Program-made: the position numbers and the translations under genes | Assembly: GCA_018896025.1 (NCBI GenBank) | Contig: JAHIND010000005.1 | Span: 124,001-188,000 of the forward strand | Reading direction: 5' to 3' | Source of the DNA: Pseudomonadota bacterium | Lineage (GTDB): Bacteria > Desulfobacterota > Desulfarculia > Desulfarculales > Desulfarculaceae | DNA: 64,000 nt | Notes under the pieces: model-generated | Database searches by the model: none | What the model was told of the DNA's origin: nothing | What the model saw: only the letters and a program-made list of their open reading frames with translations | Shown: positions 16,807 to 25,056 of the stretch, in pieces | Numbering within the stretch: the first letter of the stretch is position 1 | Layout of the letters: every line of letters starts with the position of its first letter

Positions 16807-17583
16807 ATGCACCCCATTTTGTTCAACCTGGGGTCCCTGCCCATCCACACCTACGGGGTGCTCCTGGCCCTGGGGGTGTTCCTGGGGCTTATCGCCCTGA
16901 GGATCAACGCCCGGCGCCTGGGCCTGGACCCGGAGGCCGCCCAGAACGAGGCCCTGTGGCTGGTGCTGGCCGGTCTGGCCGGGGCCCGCCTGGCCTTTGT
17001 GCTTTTGGAGCCCGGCCCCCTGCTGGGCAATCTGGGCCGTTTTGTCTTTATCTGGCAGGGTGGGCTGGTCTTTTACGGCGGCCTGGCCGCCGCATTGCCC
17101 CTGGTCGTCTGGCGCGGCCGCTCCCAGGGCTGGGGCGCGGCCGCCTGGGCCGATCTGTTGGCCCCTTCCCTGGCCCTGGGCCAGGCCCTGGGCCGGGTGG
17201 GCTGCTTTTTCAGTGGCGACAGCTACGGCAAGCCCTTTGACGGTCCCTGGGCGGTGGTGTTCAGCGCCCCCCATTCCCTGGCCCCCCTGGGCATTCCCCT
17301 TCACCCCACCCAGCTCTACACCGCCGGGGCCCTGCTCATTATCTTCGCCCTGCTGACCTGGCTGCTGCCCCGGCGGCGCTTCGCCGGGCAGGTGGTATTG
17401 ACCTACGGCCTGCTGCACGGCGTGGCCCGCCTGATCATTGAGCCCTTCCGGGCCGACTGGCGTGGCGCGGTGGTGGTGACCGGGCTCACCCCCACCGGGC
17501 TCTTCGCCCTGGGGCTGGCCTTGGTCTGCTTGCTGGGGCTCTTCTGGGGTCTGCGGCGGCAGCGCCGGACGCGCCTAGCCTAA
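16807..17583 (+). CDS. lgt: Prolipoprotein diacylglyceryl transferase
   Basis: 258 residues behind TAGGAGG. Multi-spanning membrane enzyme that transfers diacylglycerol from phosphatidylglycerol to the lipobox Cys of prolipoproteins. The Lgt signature GRVGCFFSGDSYG (family GRxGNFxxGExxG, with Cys at the usual Asn) and the PIHTYGVLLALGVFLGL N-terminus are present, as are IPLHPTQLYTA and the C-terminal RLIIEPFRADWRG. Length is normal. Several lipoproteins in the window would be its substrates. Confidence 0.93.
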   Translation: MHPILFNLGSLPIHTYGVLLALGVFLGLIALRINARRLGLDPEAAQNEALWLVLAGLAGARLAFVLLEPGPLLGNLGRFVFIWQGGLVFYGGLAAALPLVVWRGRSQGWGAAAWADLLAPSLALGQALGRVGCFFSGDSYGKPFDGPWAVVFSAPHSLAPLGIPLHPTQLYTAGALLIIFALLTWLLPRRRFAGQVVLTYGLLHGVARLIIEPFRADWRGAVVVTGLTPTGLFALGLALVCLLGLFWGLRRQRRTRLA

Positions 17584-17705
17584 AACGGCAAATTTTGGGA
17601 GGTCAGCGGTCCCGGAGCCCGCTCCCAGGGCATGGCCATGGGGGACTCGGGGATGCGCGGGAGAGCCGAGTTATCGGTCTATTACGTGCTGGAAATTGTG
17701 AGGAC

Positions 17706-17737
17706 AAAAAAAGGGAGAGGACCGAAGTCCTCTCCCT
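17706..17737 (-). terminator. Rho-independent terminator of the MvhD-HdrD-IscA-like operon
   Basis: On the minus strand an 11-bp GC-rich stem (AGGGAGAGGAC / GTCCTCTCCCT) with a TTCG tetraloop is followed by a run of T. It ends the operon 20 nt after the IscA-like stop codon. Confidence 0.9.
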
Positions 17738-17757
17738 GAGTATTAGCTAGGATTGCC

Positions 17758-18087
17758 TTAGCAGGCGCCGCAGCATCCGTCGCCGCAACTGCCGCCCTGG
17801 GACTGGGGCAGGGGCTTGGAGCTGGAGAGCATGAAGCCCTGCTGCCCGTCGTCGGTGAGGTAGTCCAGTTTCATATCGCCGACCAACTCGCACAGCTTGG
17901 AGTCGATGACGTAGCTCACACCGTCCACGTCGAACTGGTCATCGCCATCGCGGGCCTGGTCCACGCCCATGGCCAACTGCGATCCGCTGCATCCGGACTG
18001 CAAAAAAATGCGGATAGGGGGCTCGAGGTTTTTCTCGGCCATCACCGCCTTGAGGGCCTCGCTGGCCGAGGGGGTAACTTCCATCAT
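17758..18087 (-). CDS. IscA/HesB-like protein with Cys-rich tail
   Basis: 109 residues from ATG 18087. MEVTPSASEALKAVMAEKNL, IRIFLQSGCSGSQLAMGVDQ and VDGVSYVIDSKLCELVG are the HesB-like/IscA-like core. The tail GGSCGDGCCGAC supplies further Cys. Members of this branch, common in anaerobes, lack the complete three-Cys A-type carrier pattern and may bind Fe-S or another metal. It follows an HdrD-like Fe-S protein by 76 nt and shares its terminator, so a role in that complex is plausible. Confidence 0.82.
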   Translation of the reverse strand: MMEVTPSASEALKAVMAEKNLEPPIRIFLQSGCSGSQLAMGVDQARDGDDQFDVDGVSYVIDSKLCELVGDMKLDYLTDDGQQGFMLSSSKPLPQSQGGSCGDGCCGAC

Positions 18088-18162
18088 GACAAAATGCCTT
18101 TCGCTAGGGGTTGGGTTTGATTCCAAACATAAGGCCCAAACCGGCCAAATGCAAGCAACGCC

Positions 18163-19491
18163 CTAGAATTCCATGTTCAGGTCCACGCCCAGGCGCTCCC
18201 ACTGGGCCGCGCCCTCGGCCTCGCCCTTGGCCACCTCTTCCTCGCTCCAGGGCTCGATGACCAGGCAGTCGGCAATGAGCTGCCAGATGTATTTCACCTC
18301 GTACTTGTAGTCCTTGTAGTACTTGGGCAGACGCTTCATGAGCTGGTCGTGGCAGTTGGAGCAGGCCACCACCACCACGTCGGCCCCGGACTCCTTGATG
18401 GACTCGAATTTCTTGCGCCCGTGCCAGGCCGCGTCGTCTTCCCAGGGCAGAGGCCAGTTGCCGCCGCCCGCGCCGCAACAGTTGCCGTTCATGCGGTTGG
18501 GGTACATGTCCACGAAGTTGTCCACGCACTGCTCTATGATCCAGCGGGGCTCGTCGAAGTAGCCGTGGCCGAAGTGGCTCTGAAGCTCCCGGCCGTGCTT
18601 ACAGGAGTCGTGCCAGGTGAAGGTCTTGCCCGCGTACACGCTCTTGTCCAGCTTGATGCGCCCCTGTTTGATGATTTCCAGGAGGTAGTCGTAGAGATAG
18701 ATCCAGTTGGTATTGTTCTCCGGGTCGTCGAACTCGCACATCTTCATGCCGTTGCGGCAGCCGTAGGAGCCGCCGCCGCAGTCGGGCATGATCATGCGGC
18801 CGATGTTGAACTCCTTCATCATGTCGATCTTGCGCTGGGCCAGGATGCGGGTGGCCTCGTAGTTGCCCGTGAACAGGCCCCAGTCCACCGCCTCCCAGTT
18901 GTTGCTGGGGATGGTCCAGTTTTCCTTGGCCGCGTAGAAGATCTTCCACCACCAGTACATGTCCTCGAAGTCGCCGAAGACCTCCTTGGAGTTGGGGAAG
19001 AACAGGATGTCCGCGTCCTGCTTGTCCACCGGCACGTAGAAGCCGGGGCAGCACTCCTCGGCCATCTCCACGCCCATGTCGGCCATGGTGAAAAGATAGT
19101 CGTCCCGGGGGATGGCCATGTTGTTGCCGGTTTCCAACACGTTGATCACGCCCTTGTGCAGGATGCCCGGCACCTTGTCGCGGGGGCGCAGGCTCTTCAT
19201 GTAGCCGAAGATGGCCGGCATGTCCAAACCCATGGGGCAGGCGGCGGCGCAGCGGCCGCAGCCGGTGCACAGCCAGGGGAAGCGGCTGTCCACCACCTCG
19301 TCGATCATGCCCAGGGCCAGCATGCGAATGACCTTGCGGGTGTCCCAGCCCTGCATGTCCTCGGCCGGGTTGCCGGTGATGGGGCAGCCCCCGGAGCAGG
19401 TGCCGCAGGTCAGGCAAAGATTGAGGTTGGCCCCGTTGAGTTTTTCCAGGACCTCGTCGGGCAGCTTTTTGGGTCGAATTAGTTCAGACAC
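18163..19491 (-). CDS. HdrD/GlpC-like Fe-S oxidoreductase
   Basis: 442 residues from GTG 19491 (AGGTGA upstream). Two ferredoxin-type [4Fe-4S] motifs, CLTCGTCSGGCP and CTGCGRCAAACP, occupy the first 100 residues. The two CCG-type regions follow: the first is degenerate (DCGGGSYGCRNGMKMC), the second intact (NCCGAGGGNWPLPW then VVACSNC). Such subunits pass electrons between flavin-based bifurcating HdrA-like modules and a thiol or quinone-side partner. It is co-transcribed with a Cys-type MvhD subunit upstream and an IscA-like protein downstream; no HdrA gene is adjacent. Confidence 0.9.
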   Translation of the reverse strand: MSELIRPKKLPDEVLEKLNGANLNLCLTCGTCSGGCPITGNPAEDMQGWDTRKVIRMLALGMIDEVVDSRFPWLCTGCGRCAAACPMGLDMPAIFGYMKSLRPRDKVPGILHKGVINVLETGNNMAIPRDDYLFTMADMGVEMAEECCPGFYVPVDKQDADILFFPNSKEVFGDFEDMYWWWKIFYAAKENWTIPSNNWEAVDWGLFTGNYEATRILAQRKIDMMKEFNIGRMIMPDCGGGSYGCRNGMKMCEFDDPENNTNWIYLYDYLLEIIKQGRIKLDKSVYAGKTFTWHDSCKHGRELQSHFGHGYFDEPRWIIEQCVDNFVDMYPNRMNGNCCGAGGGNWPLPWEDDAAWHGRKKFESIKESGADVVVVACSNCHDQLMKRLPKYYKDYKYEVKYIWQLIADCLVIEPWSEEEVAKGEAEGAAQWERLGVDLNMEF

Positions 19492-19591
19492 GTGTCACCT
19501 ACCGTCTGGGGGCCGGGGCGAACCCGGACCGATGTTTTTGCAGCCAACCGGAGGCGGCCCGGTGGGCCTGAATTATCTTTGGCCGTCGGCC

Positions 19592-20026
19592 CTAGGCGCC
19601 CACGGCGGCTTGTCGGGGCTGGGGATACAGCGGCCCCAGCTTGCGAATTCTCTCGGTAAAGTCGATGCAGGTCTGGGCGAATTGGGGACCCATGGCCGAG
19701 GAGTTGAAGTACATCTCCACCCGCCCCGGCTCTATGCCCAGGGCCTCCAGCATACCCTTGACCTTTTCCACCCTCTTGAGCGCCTTGTAATTGCCGTTCA
19801 CGTAGTGGCAATCGTCCAGCAGGCAGCCGGAGAGGAACACCCCGTCGGCCCCGTCCTCGATGGCCCTGAGCAGGTAGAGCATGTCCACTCTGCCGGTGCA
19901 GGGCACCTGGATGATGCGCACGTTGGGCGGGTACTGCAAACGCATGCTGCCCGCCAAATCGGCGGCGGCATAGGAGCACCACTGGCAGCAATAAGCCAGA
20001 ATCTTGGGTTCAAATTCTTCGGACAT
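19592..20026 (-). CDS. MvhD-family electron-transfer subunit (Cys form)
   Basis: 144 residues; ATG 20026 chosen because GGGGAGG is correctly spaced from it. The family signature is KILAYCCQWCSYAAADLAG, then RLQYPPNVRII, CTGRVD and GCLLDDCHYVNGN, which together bind a [2Fe-2S] cluster and dock to HdrA. The position that is selenocysteine in the second MvhD copy (37618-37620) is Cys here. It leads the operon with the HdrD-like gene. Confidence 0.9.
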   Translation of the reverse strand: MSEEFEPKILAYCCQWCSYAAADLAGSMRLQYPPNVRIIQVPCTGRVDMLYLLRAIEDGADGVFLSGCLLDDCHYVNGNYKALKRVEKVKGMLEALGIEPGRVEMYFNSSAMGPQFAQTCIDFTERIRKLGPLYPQPRQAAVGA

Positions 20027-20329
20027 AACCATCCTCCCCAGGTGCCCGGCCCGGATGGGCGGCCCGTCCAGGGGCGGCGGCCCGGGGGCTGAAGGTTGGC
20101 GCCGGGTAATATTAAGCGTTTTTCCGGCACCTTATGCGCAAAGTCTGTTTTCGAGCCCACCTGCCCGCTTGTCCCGGACGGTCCTCCGGGACGAGGCTCA
20201 GGTGAATCCCAGAAACAACTCCATGCCTGGTTGCCTCGCTTAATTACCAATTCTTGGAAACTAGCCGGAGGGGGGGCGAGTGTCAAATAGGTAATAACTA
20301 TTGGGTAGTTACTTGTACCCCGGCCATTA
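20027..20329 (-). promoter_or_regulatory. Promoter and structured leader of the MvhD-HdrD operon
   Basis: Minus-strand TTGACA (20281-20286), 17 nt, TAGTTT (20258-20263) is a reasonable -35/-10 pair with a weak -10. The ~230-nt leader contains a nested stem-loop: outer CACCTG/CAGGTG (20158-20163 with 20199-20204) and inner GTCCCGGA/TCCGGGAC (20171-20178 with 20185-20192). No ORF or U-run accompanies it. Confidence 0.4.
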
Positions 20330-21571
20330 TCAATAGGCCGCGCGACCCCGGGCCCGCCGGGAGAGCCGGGCGCAGGCAACGGCGGCCAGGGCCAGGGCCG
20401 GGATAAGGAGGAAGGCGTGGCCGAAGGCGGTGGCCAGGACCTCTTGGGGCAGGCCCGCCTGGGTGAAGTGGACCCCGCCGCGCGCCAGGGAGGCGGGCAG
20501 GGACAGGGAAAAAATCCGCTCCACCCCCACCACCCCGGCCAAGGCCCCCAGGCCCAGGGCCAGGCCCAGGTTGCGGCTGTTCCAGGCCGGGCCAAAGGCA
20601 GCCAGGGCCCGGCCCAGGAACAGGGCCGCCGCCGGGGCCGGGACCAGGAGCAGCCCGGCCCGGAGCAGGCTCAAGCCCAGGAGGTCCAATAAATAAAAGG
20701 GCAGCAGAAACAGGCTCCCCCCGGCCAGGGCCGCGCCCCCCAAAAGCGCCGCCAGGCCCCAGGCCAGGCCCCGCTCCCGCAGCTCGGGCAGCAGGATGAC
20801 CGGGGCCGGGGCGCGCCGCTCCCAGGGCACGAAGGTGGTCAGGCACCCGGCCCCCAGGACCAGGCTCAGCCAAGGACGCGTATCGGCCGGGCCTTGGGCC
20901 TGTCCCAGGTCCAAGGCGCTGATCACAAAGTACAATCCCCCCATGAGCAGCAGAGCGCCCACCAGGTCCAGGCCGCTCCCCCGGTCGGCCGGGGGCGTGG
21001 CGGGCAAAAGCTTTAGTCCCGCGAGGACCACCGCCGCGCCCAGGGGCAGGTTGAGCCAGAACACCGGACGCCAGCCCAGATGCTGGGCAGCCAGGGCCCC
21101 CAGCAGAGCCCCGGCCATGGCTCCCAACGCAGCGGCCAGGGCAACCAAGCCCGGCCCCCGCTCCTGCCGCCCCAGCAGGGCCGAGCCCGCCGCGCCCATG
21201 AGCGCCGCGCCTAGGCCCTGGGCCGCCCGGGCGGCCAGGAGCTCGCCCATGCCCGGCGACAGGCCGCACAACAGCGAGGCCACCCAGAACAGCCCCGCGC
21301 CCCAGAGCAGCAGGCGCTTGGGGCCCATGCGCCGCGCCAGGCCCCGGCCCACCGGGAACAGGCAGGCCCCCACCAGCAGATAGACCACCGTGACCTTGCA
21401 GGCCAGGGTGAGGCCCACCCCCAGGTCCAGGGCCAGGAGCGGCAGGGCCAGGCTCACCGCCAAAAAGTCCAGGCCCACCATGAAGGCCAAGGCCGCCATG
21501 AGCAGCAGGCACCACCAGTGGCGGCGGGGCTCCAGGGCGGCCAGGGGGCTGGGGGTGGCGGCGGGCGGCAT
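20330..21571 (-). CDS. MFS transporter, drug:H+ antiporter-2-like
   Basis: 413 residues from ATG 21571 behind GGAG. About 12-14 hydrophobic segments; TM1-2 region LLLMAALAFMVGLDFLAVSLALP, motif A-like loop FPVGRGLARRMGPKRLLL and RAAQGLGAALMGAA resemble EmrB/QacA-type exporters. Substrate unknown. Membrane-adjacent loops are very GC-rich. It follows a small membrane protein by 50 nt on the same strand, so the two are probably co-transcribed. Confidence 0.85.
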   Translation of the reverse strand: MPPAATPSPLAALEPRRHWWCLLLMAALAFMVGLDFLAVSLALPLLALDLGVGLTLACKVTVVYLLVGACLFPVGRGLARRMGPKRLLLWGAGLFWVASLLCGLSPGMGELLAARAAQGLGAALMGAAGSALLGRQERGPGLVALAAALGAMAGALLGALAAQHLGWRPVFWLNLPLGAAVVLAGLKLLPATPPADRGSGLDLVGALLLMGGLYFVISALDLGQAQGPADTRPWLSLVLGAGCLTTFVPWERRAPAPVILLPELRERGLAWGLAALLGGAALAGGSLFLLPFYLLDLLGLSLLRAGLLLVPAPAAALFLGRALAAFGPAWNSRNLGLALGLGALAGVVGVERIFSLSLPASLARGGVHFTQAGLPQEVLATAFGHAFLLIPALALAAVACARLSRRARGRAAY

Positions 21572-21621
21572 GCTACTCCTATTTATTAATAGCGGCCGCA
21601 CTCATTATACGGCCGGGCGCT

Positions 21622-22086
21622 TCAGGACAAGGCGGCGATCATGTAGGGCAGGATCACCACCACCAGCAGGACGGTGAGCACCGGGCGCAGCAGGTTGCGG
21701 CGGTTGCGGTTGCCCTCTTTGAAGGCGCTGTAGGCGTGGTTGGCCGCCGAGAGAATGAGGAAAATGAGCAGCACGCTCATGAGCGCCGCCTGAGCCATGG
21801 TCCCCCAGCCCAGGGCGTAGGCCAAGACGCAGGCCAGGGCCAGGGCCAGGTTGTTCAGCCCCGACTGGCGCTGGTAGCCCCCTCCCCCCCCGTAACCCGA
21901 GATCTGGGAGGCGGATTTGCCGAAAAATAGGCTCTCGATGCCCGAGAGCCCGGCCACGGCCAGCACGGTCCAGATGGTGATTATGCCAAACTGCTCTTCC
22001 GGGGTGCCGCCCGCGTAGTTGGCCCAGAAGATGCCCACCCCCGCTCCGGCCCAGCGGGCGCATTCCAAGACGTCGTTGACTTTCAC
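21622..22086 (-). CDS. Four-TM membrane protein, function unknown
   Basis: 154 residues from GTG 22086 behind AAGGAGG (KVNDVLECARWAG). About four transmembrane segments. ESLFFGKSASQISGYGGGGGYQRQSGLNN looks like a conserved periplasmic or cytosolic loop rather than low complexity, and resembles DUF6790-type bacterial membrane proteins, though I cannot confirm that. It precedes the MFS exporter. A much longer in-frame reading upstream is only antisense of upp. Confidence 0.65.
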   Translation of the reverse strand: MKVNDVLECARWAGAGVGIFWANYAGGTPEEQFGIITIWTVLAVAGLSGIESLFFGKSASQISGYGGGGGYQRQSGLNNLALALACVLAYALGWGTMAQAALMSVLLIFLILSAANHAYSAFKEGNRNRRNLLRPVLTVLLVVVILPYMIAALS

Positions 22087-22275
22087 GGGCCCTCCTTGGC
22101 AGGTTAAGGTGGTCAGCCTCCTTTGAAACCACGTATGTGGCCCGGAAGGCAAGCCTTTTCTGGCCCACCGCCGGGGGGACCAAAACCGGCGGCCAAAAAG
22201 GTGGTTGACCCCAGGGGCCCGGTTCATTAGAAATGAGGAACCATTCACGACCCCGCTACCCGTAAGGAGAGCCCC

Positions 22276-22902
22276 TTGGCAGTTTATGTCGTAGACCATC
22301 CTCTGGTGCGCCACAAGCTGGGCATATTGCGCAGGCACGACCTGAGCACCTCCAGCTTCCGGGCCCTGGCCAGCGAGGTAAGCCTCTTGCTCACCTACGA
22401 GGCCACCAAGGACCTGACCACCGAGCGCAAGACCATCAAGGGATGGGCGGGCAAGGTGGAGGTGGAAGAGATCAAGGGCAAGAAGATCACCGTGGTGCCC
22501 ATCCTCAGGGCCGGTTTGGGCCTCATGGACGGGGTGCTGGACATGATCCCCGGCGCCAAGGTGAGCGTGGTGGGCTTCTACCGCAACGAAGAGACCTTGC
22601 AGCCGGTGCAGTACTACGTGAAGTTGGCCAAGCACATCAAGCACCGCATGGCCCTGATCCTGGACCCCATGCTGGCCACCGGCGGCACCCTCCTGGCCAC
22701 CATCGAACTGCTCAAGGATGCGGGCTGCTCCCAGATCCGGGGCATCTTCCTGGTGGCCGCGCCCGAGGGCATCGCCCGGGTGCAGAGCGCCCACCCTGAC
22801 GTGGACATCTACACCGCCTCAGTGGACGACGGCCTGGATGAAAACGGCTACATTCTGCCCGGCCTGGGCGACGCCGGGGACAAGATATTCGGCACCAAAT
22901 AA
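22276..22902 (+). CDS. upp: Uracil phosphoribosyltransferase
   Basis: 208 residues from TTG 22276 with AAGGAGA upstream. Converts uracil and PRPP to UMP in pyrimidine salvage. Family landmarks are intact: [34 protein letters not shown], the PRPP loop [10 protein letters not shown] and the uracil-binding C-terminal [17 protein letters not shown]. It is followed after 48 nt by a uracil permease, a standard salvage operon ended by the terminator at 24276. Confidence 0.96.
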   Translation: MAVYVVDHPLVRHKLGILRRHDLSTSSFRALASEVSLLLTYEATKDLTTERKTIKGWAGKVEVEEIKGKKITVVPILRAGLGLMDGVLDMIPGAKVSVVGFYRNEETLQPVQYYVKLAKHIKHRMALILDPMLATGGTLLATIELLKDAGCSQIRGIFLVAAPEGIARVQSAHPDVDIYTASVDDGLDENGYILPGLGDAGDKIFGTK

Positions 22903-22950
22903 AAGCCGCGCCCCGATAAAATTTTTCCATTCTTCAGCCAGGGAGAGGCC

Positions 22951-24252
22951 ATGAGCGAACTTTCCACTCCTGAATACCGATTCACGCCCAAGGGCCTGCT
23001 CCTGGGGGCCCAGATGCTGTTCGTGGCCTTCGGGGCCCTGGTGCTGGTGCCGCTACTCACCGGCCTCAACCCCAACGTGGCCCTGTTCACCGCGGGCGTG
23101 GGCACCCTGCTGTTCCAGATAATCACCAAGGGCAAAGTGCCGGTTTTCCTGGCGTCATCGTTCGCCTTCATCGCCCCGATCATCTACGGCACCCAGACCT
23201 GGGGGGTGCCGGGCACCCTGTGCGGCCTGGCCGCCGCCGGCGGTATGTACGTAATCATCAGCTTCGTGGTGCGCATCGGCGGGCCGGACACCCTCAATAA
23301 AATTCTGCCCCCGGTGGTCACCGGCCCGGTGATCATGGTCATCGGCCTGGTCCTGGCCCCGGTGGCGGTGAACATGGCCCTGGGCAAGACCGGCGACGGC
23401 TCGGCGGTGCTGTTTCCCCAAAACACCGCCCTGATCATCTCCCTGGTCTCGTTGGCGGTGACCATAACCATATCGCTCTTGGGCAAGGGCTGGCTGCGCC
23501 TGGTGCCCATCCTCATCGGCATCGGCGTGGGCTATTTGCTCTCGCTGTTTTTCGGCATCGTGGACTTCACCACCGTGGCCAAGGCCCCCTGGCTGGCGGT
23601 GCCCGCCTTCACCCTGCCCACCTGGAACCTGGAGGCAGTGCTCTACATCGTGCCCATCGCCATCGCCCCGGCCATCGAGCACTTCGGCGACATCCTGGCC
23701 ATCGGGGGCATCACCGGCAAGGACTACATCAAGGACCCCGGCATCAAGAACACCATGCTGGGCGACGGCCTGGCCACCAGCCTGGCCTCTTTCCTGGGCG
23801 GCCCGCCCAACACCACCTATTCCGAGGTGACCGGCGCGGTGGCCCTGACCCGGGCCTTCAACCCGGCCATCATGACCTGGGCGGCCATCGTGGCCGTGGC
23901 CCTGGCCTTCGTGGGCAAGCTGGGGGCCTTTTTGCTCACCATCCCCGCCCCGGTGATGGGCGGCATCATGGTGCTCTTGTTCGGAGCCATCATGGTGGTG
24001 GGCATCAACACCCTGGTGCGGGCCGGGCACGACCTCATGAATCCGCGCAACATGACCATCGTGGCCCTGATCGTCATCTTCGGCACCGGGGGCATGGCTC
24101 TGCCCATCGGCAGCTTCAAGCTGGCGGGCATCGGCCTGGCCGGCGTACTGGGCGTGGTCTTGAACCTGGTGCTCCCCGGCCGCAAAAAGGCTGACGCCTC
24201 CTTGTGCGCCCCCGGCGAGGAGAAGCCCGACGAGCGGATACTAATGGACTGA
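22951..24252 (+). CDS. uraA: Uracil:H+ symporter (NCS2 family)
   Basis: 433 residues behind GGGAG. NCS2 nucleobase transporter with about 12-14 TM segments; the signature region [48 protein letters not shown] and the end segment [19 protein letters not shown] are typical of uracil permeases. Its coupling to upp supports uracil as substrate. A Rho-independent terminator closes the operon. Confidence 0.93.
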   Translation: MSELSTPEYRFTPKGLLLGAQMLFVAFGALVLVPLLTGLNPNVALFTAGVGTLLFQIITKGKVPVFLASSFAFIAPIIYGTQTWGVPGTLCGLAAAGGMYVIISFVVRIGGPDTLNKILPPVVTGPVIMVIGLVLAPVAVNMALGKTGDGSAVLFPQNTALIISLVSLAVTITISLLGKGWLRLVPILIGIGVGYLLSLFFGIVDFTTVAKAPWLAVPAFTLPTWNLEAVLYIVPIAIAPAIEHFGDILAIGGITGKDYIKDPGIKNTMLGDGLATSLASFLGGPPNTTYSEVTGAVALTRAFNPAIMTWAAIVAVALAFVGKLGAFLLTIPAPVMGGIMVLLFGAIMVVGINTLVRAGHDLMNPRNMTIVALIVIFGTGGMALPIGSFKLAGIGLAGVLGVVLNLVLPGRKKADASLCAPGEEKPDERILMD

Positions 24253-24275
24253 GTTCAGCCGACCGCCGCTCCCCC

Positions 24276-24303
24276 AGCCGGGCCCTTTGGGCCCGGCTTT
24301 TCT
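24276..24303 (+). terminator. Rho-independent terminator after uraA
   Basis: AGCCGGGCCC-TTTG-GGGCCCGGCT followed by TTTTC, 25 nt after the uraA stop codon. Confidence 0.88.
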
Positions 24304-24328
24304 TGCGCCCCCATACCCCCCACAAAAC

Positions 24329-24403
24329 ATACCATATGGTATTTATATAATGTTATAGTTACCATTTCGTTGCTATATGAAACCGTTACTACATTTTTGT
24401 AGT
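24329..24403. promoter_or_regulatory. AT-rich upstream region with palindromes
   Basis: In an otherwise very GC-rich sequence this stretch is AT-rich. It has a perfect 14-bp palindrome ATACCATATGGTAT (24329-24342), a looser GGTA...TACC pair nearby, and a hairpin ACTACA-TTTT-TGTAGT (24388-24403) followed by TTTATTTTTT, which may act as a weak terminator. Located 60-130 nt upstream of the sigma-54 promoter, it is where an enhancer-binding activator would be expected to bind. Confidence 0.5.
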
Positions 24404-24461
24404 TTTATTTTTTCCTGACATAACAGCCCGTTATCCTGTCCCGTTCCCGCCTTGCCGCCCA

Positions 24462-24477
24462 TGGCACAGCCATTGCT
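24462..24477 (+). promoter_or_regulatory. Sigma-54 promoter of the cyanate operon
   Basis: TGGCACAGCCATTGCT matches the -24/-12 consensus TGGCAC-N5-TTGCW exactly, with the required GG-N10-GC spacing. It lies ~70 nt before cynS. This makes the operon dependent on RpoN and an activator, most likely nitrogen-regulated. Confidence 0.88.
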
Positions 24478-24548
24478 TTGATGAGCCACATCAAAATCCG
24501 ACACCTTAACCCTGCCCCCCAGGGGGCAGCCCTAGCGGAGAGGAAGTC

Positions 24549-24992
24549 ATGACCAGGCAAGAAGCGACCGAAGCCATCATCGCGGCCAAGGCGGCCAAGG
24601 GCCTCACCTGGGAAGCCATCGCCCAGGCGGTAGGCGGCCATCCGGTATTCGTAACCTCCGCCCTGTTGGGCCAAAACAGCCTGGAGCCCGAGCAGGCCTC
24701 CAAAGCCGCCGAGGCCCTGGGCCTGAGCCCGGAGCTGACGGCGATTCTGCAAGAGTGCCCCATGAAAGGCTGCCTGGACGCGGCGGTGGTGGCCGACCCC
24801 CTCATCTACCGTTTCCACGAGATCACTCAGGTCTACGGCACCACCATGAAGGCCATCATCCACGAAAAATTCGGCGACGGCATCATGAGCGCCATCGACT
24901 TCAAGATCGACATTTCAAAAGAGGAAGACCCCAAGGGCGACCGGGTGGTGGTCACCTACAACGGCAAGTTCCTTCCCTACAAAAAGTGGTGA
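24549..24992 (+). CDS. cynS: Cyanate hydratase (cyanase)
   Basis: 147 residues. Converts cyanate and bicarbonate to ammonia and CO2. The catalytic triad is in place, Arg88 and Glu91 in YRFHEITQVYG and Ser114 in GIMSAIDFK, each shifted by 8 from the E. coli enzyme (R96, E99, S122). The N-terminal helical HTH-like domain and the C-terminal decamerisation domain have full length. It heads a sigma-54-driven operon with a nitrate/cyanate-type ABC transporter. Confidence 0.95.
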   Translation: MTRQEATEAIIAAKAAKGLTWEAIAQAVGGHPVFVTSALLGQNSLEPEQASKAAEALGLSPELTAILQECPMKGCLDAAVVADPLIYRFHEITQVYGTTMKAIIHEKFGDGIMSAIDFKIDISKEEDPKGDRVVVTYNGKFLPYKKW

Positions 24993-25056
24993 TGCCCGGC
25001 GACGCGGGGAACTGACCAATATTTAGATAGTTACGGATCACGAGGAGACAGGCACC

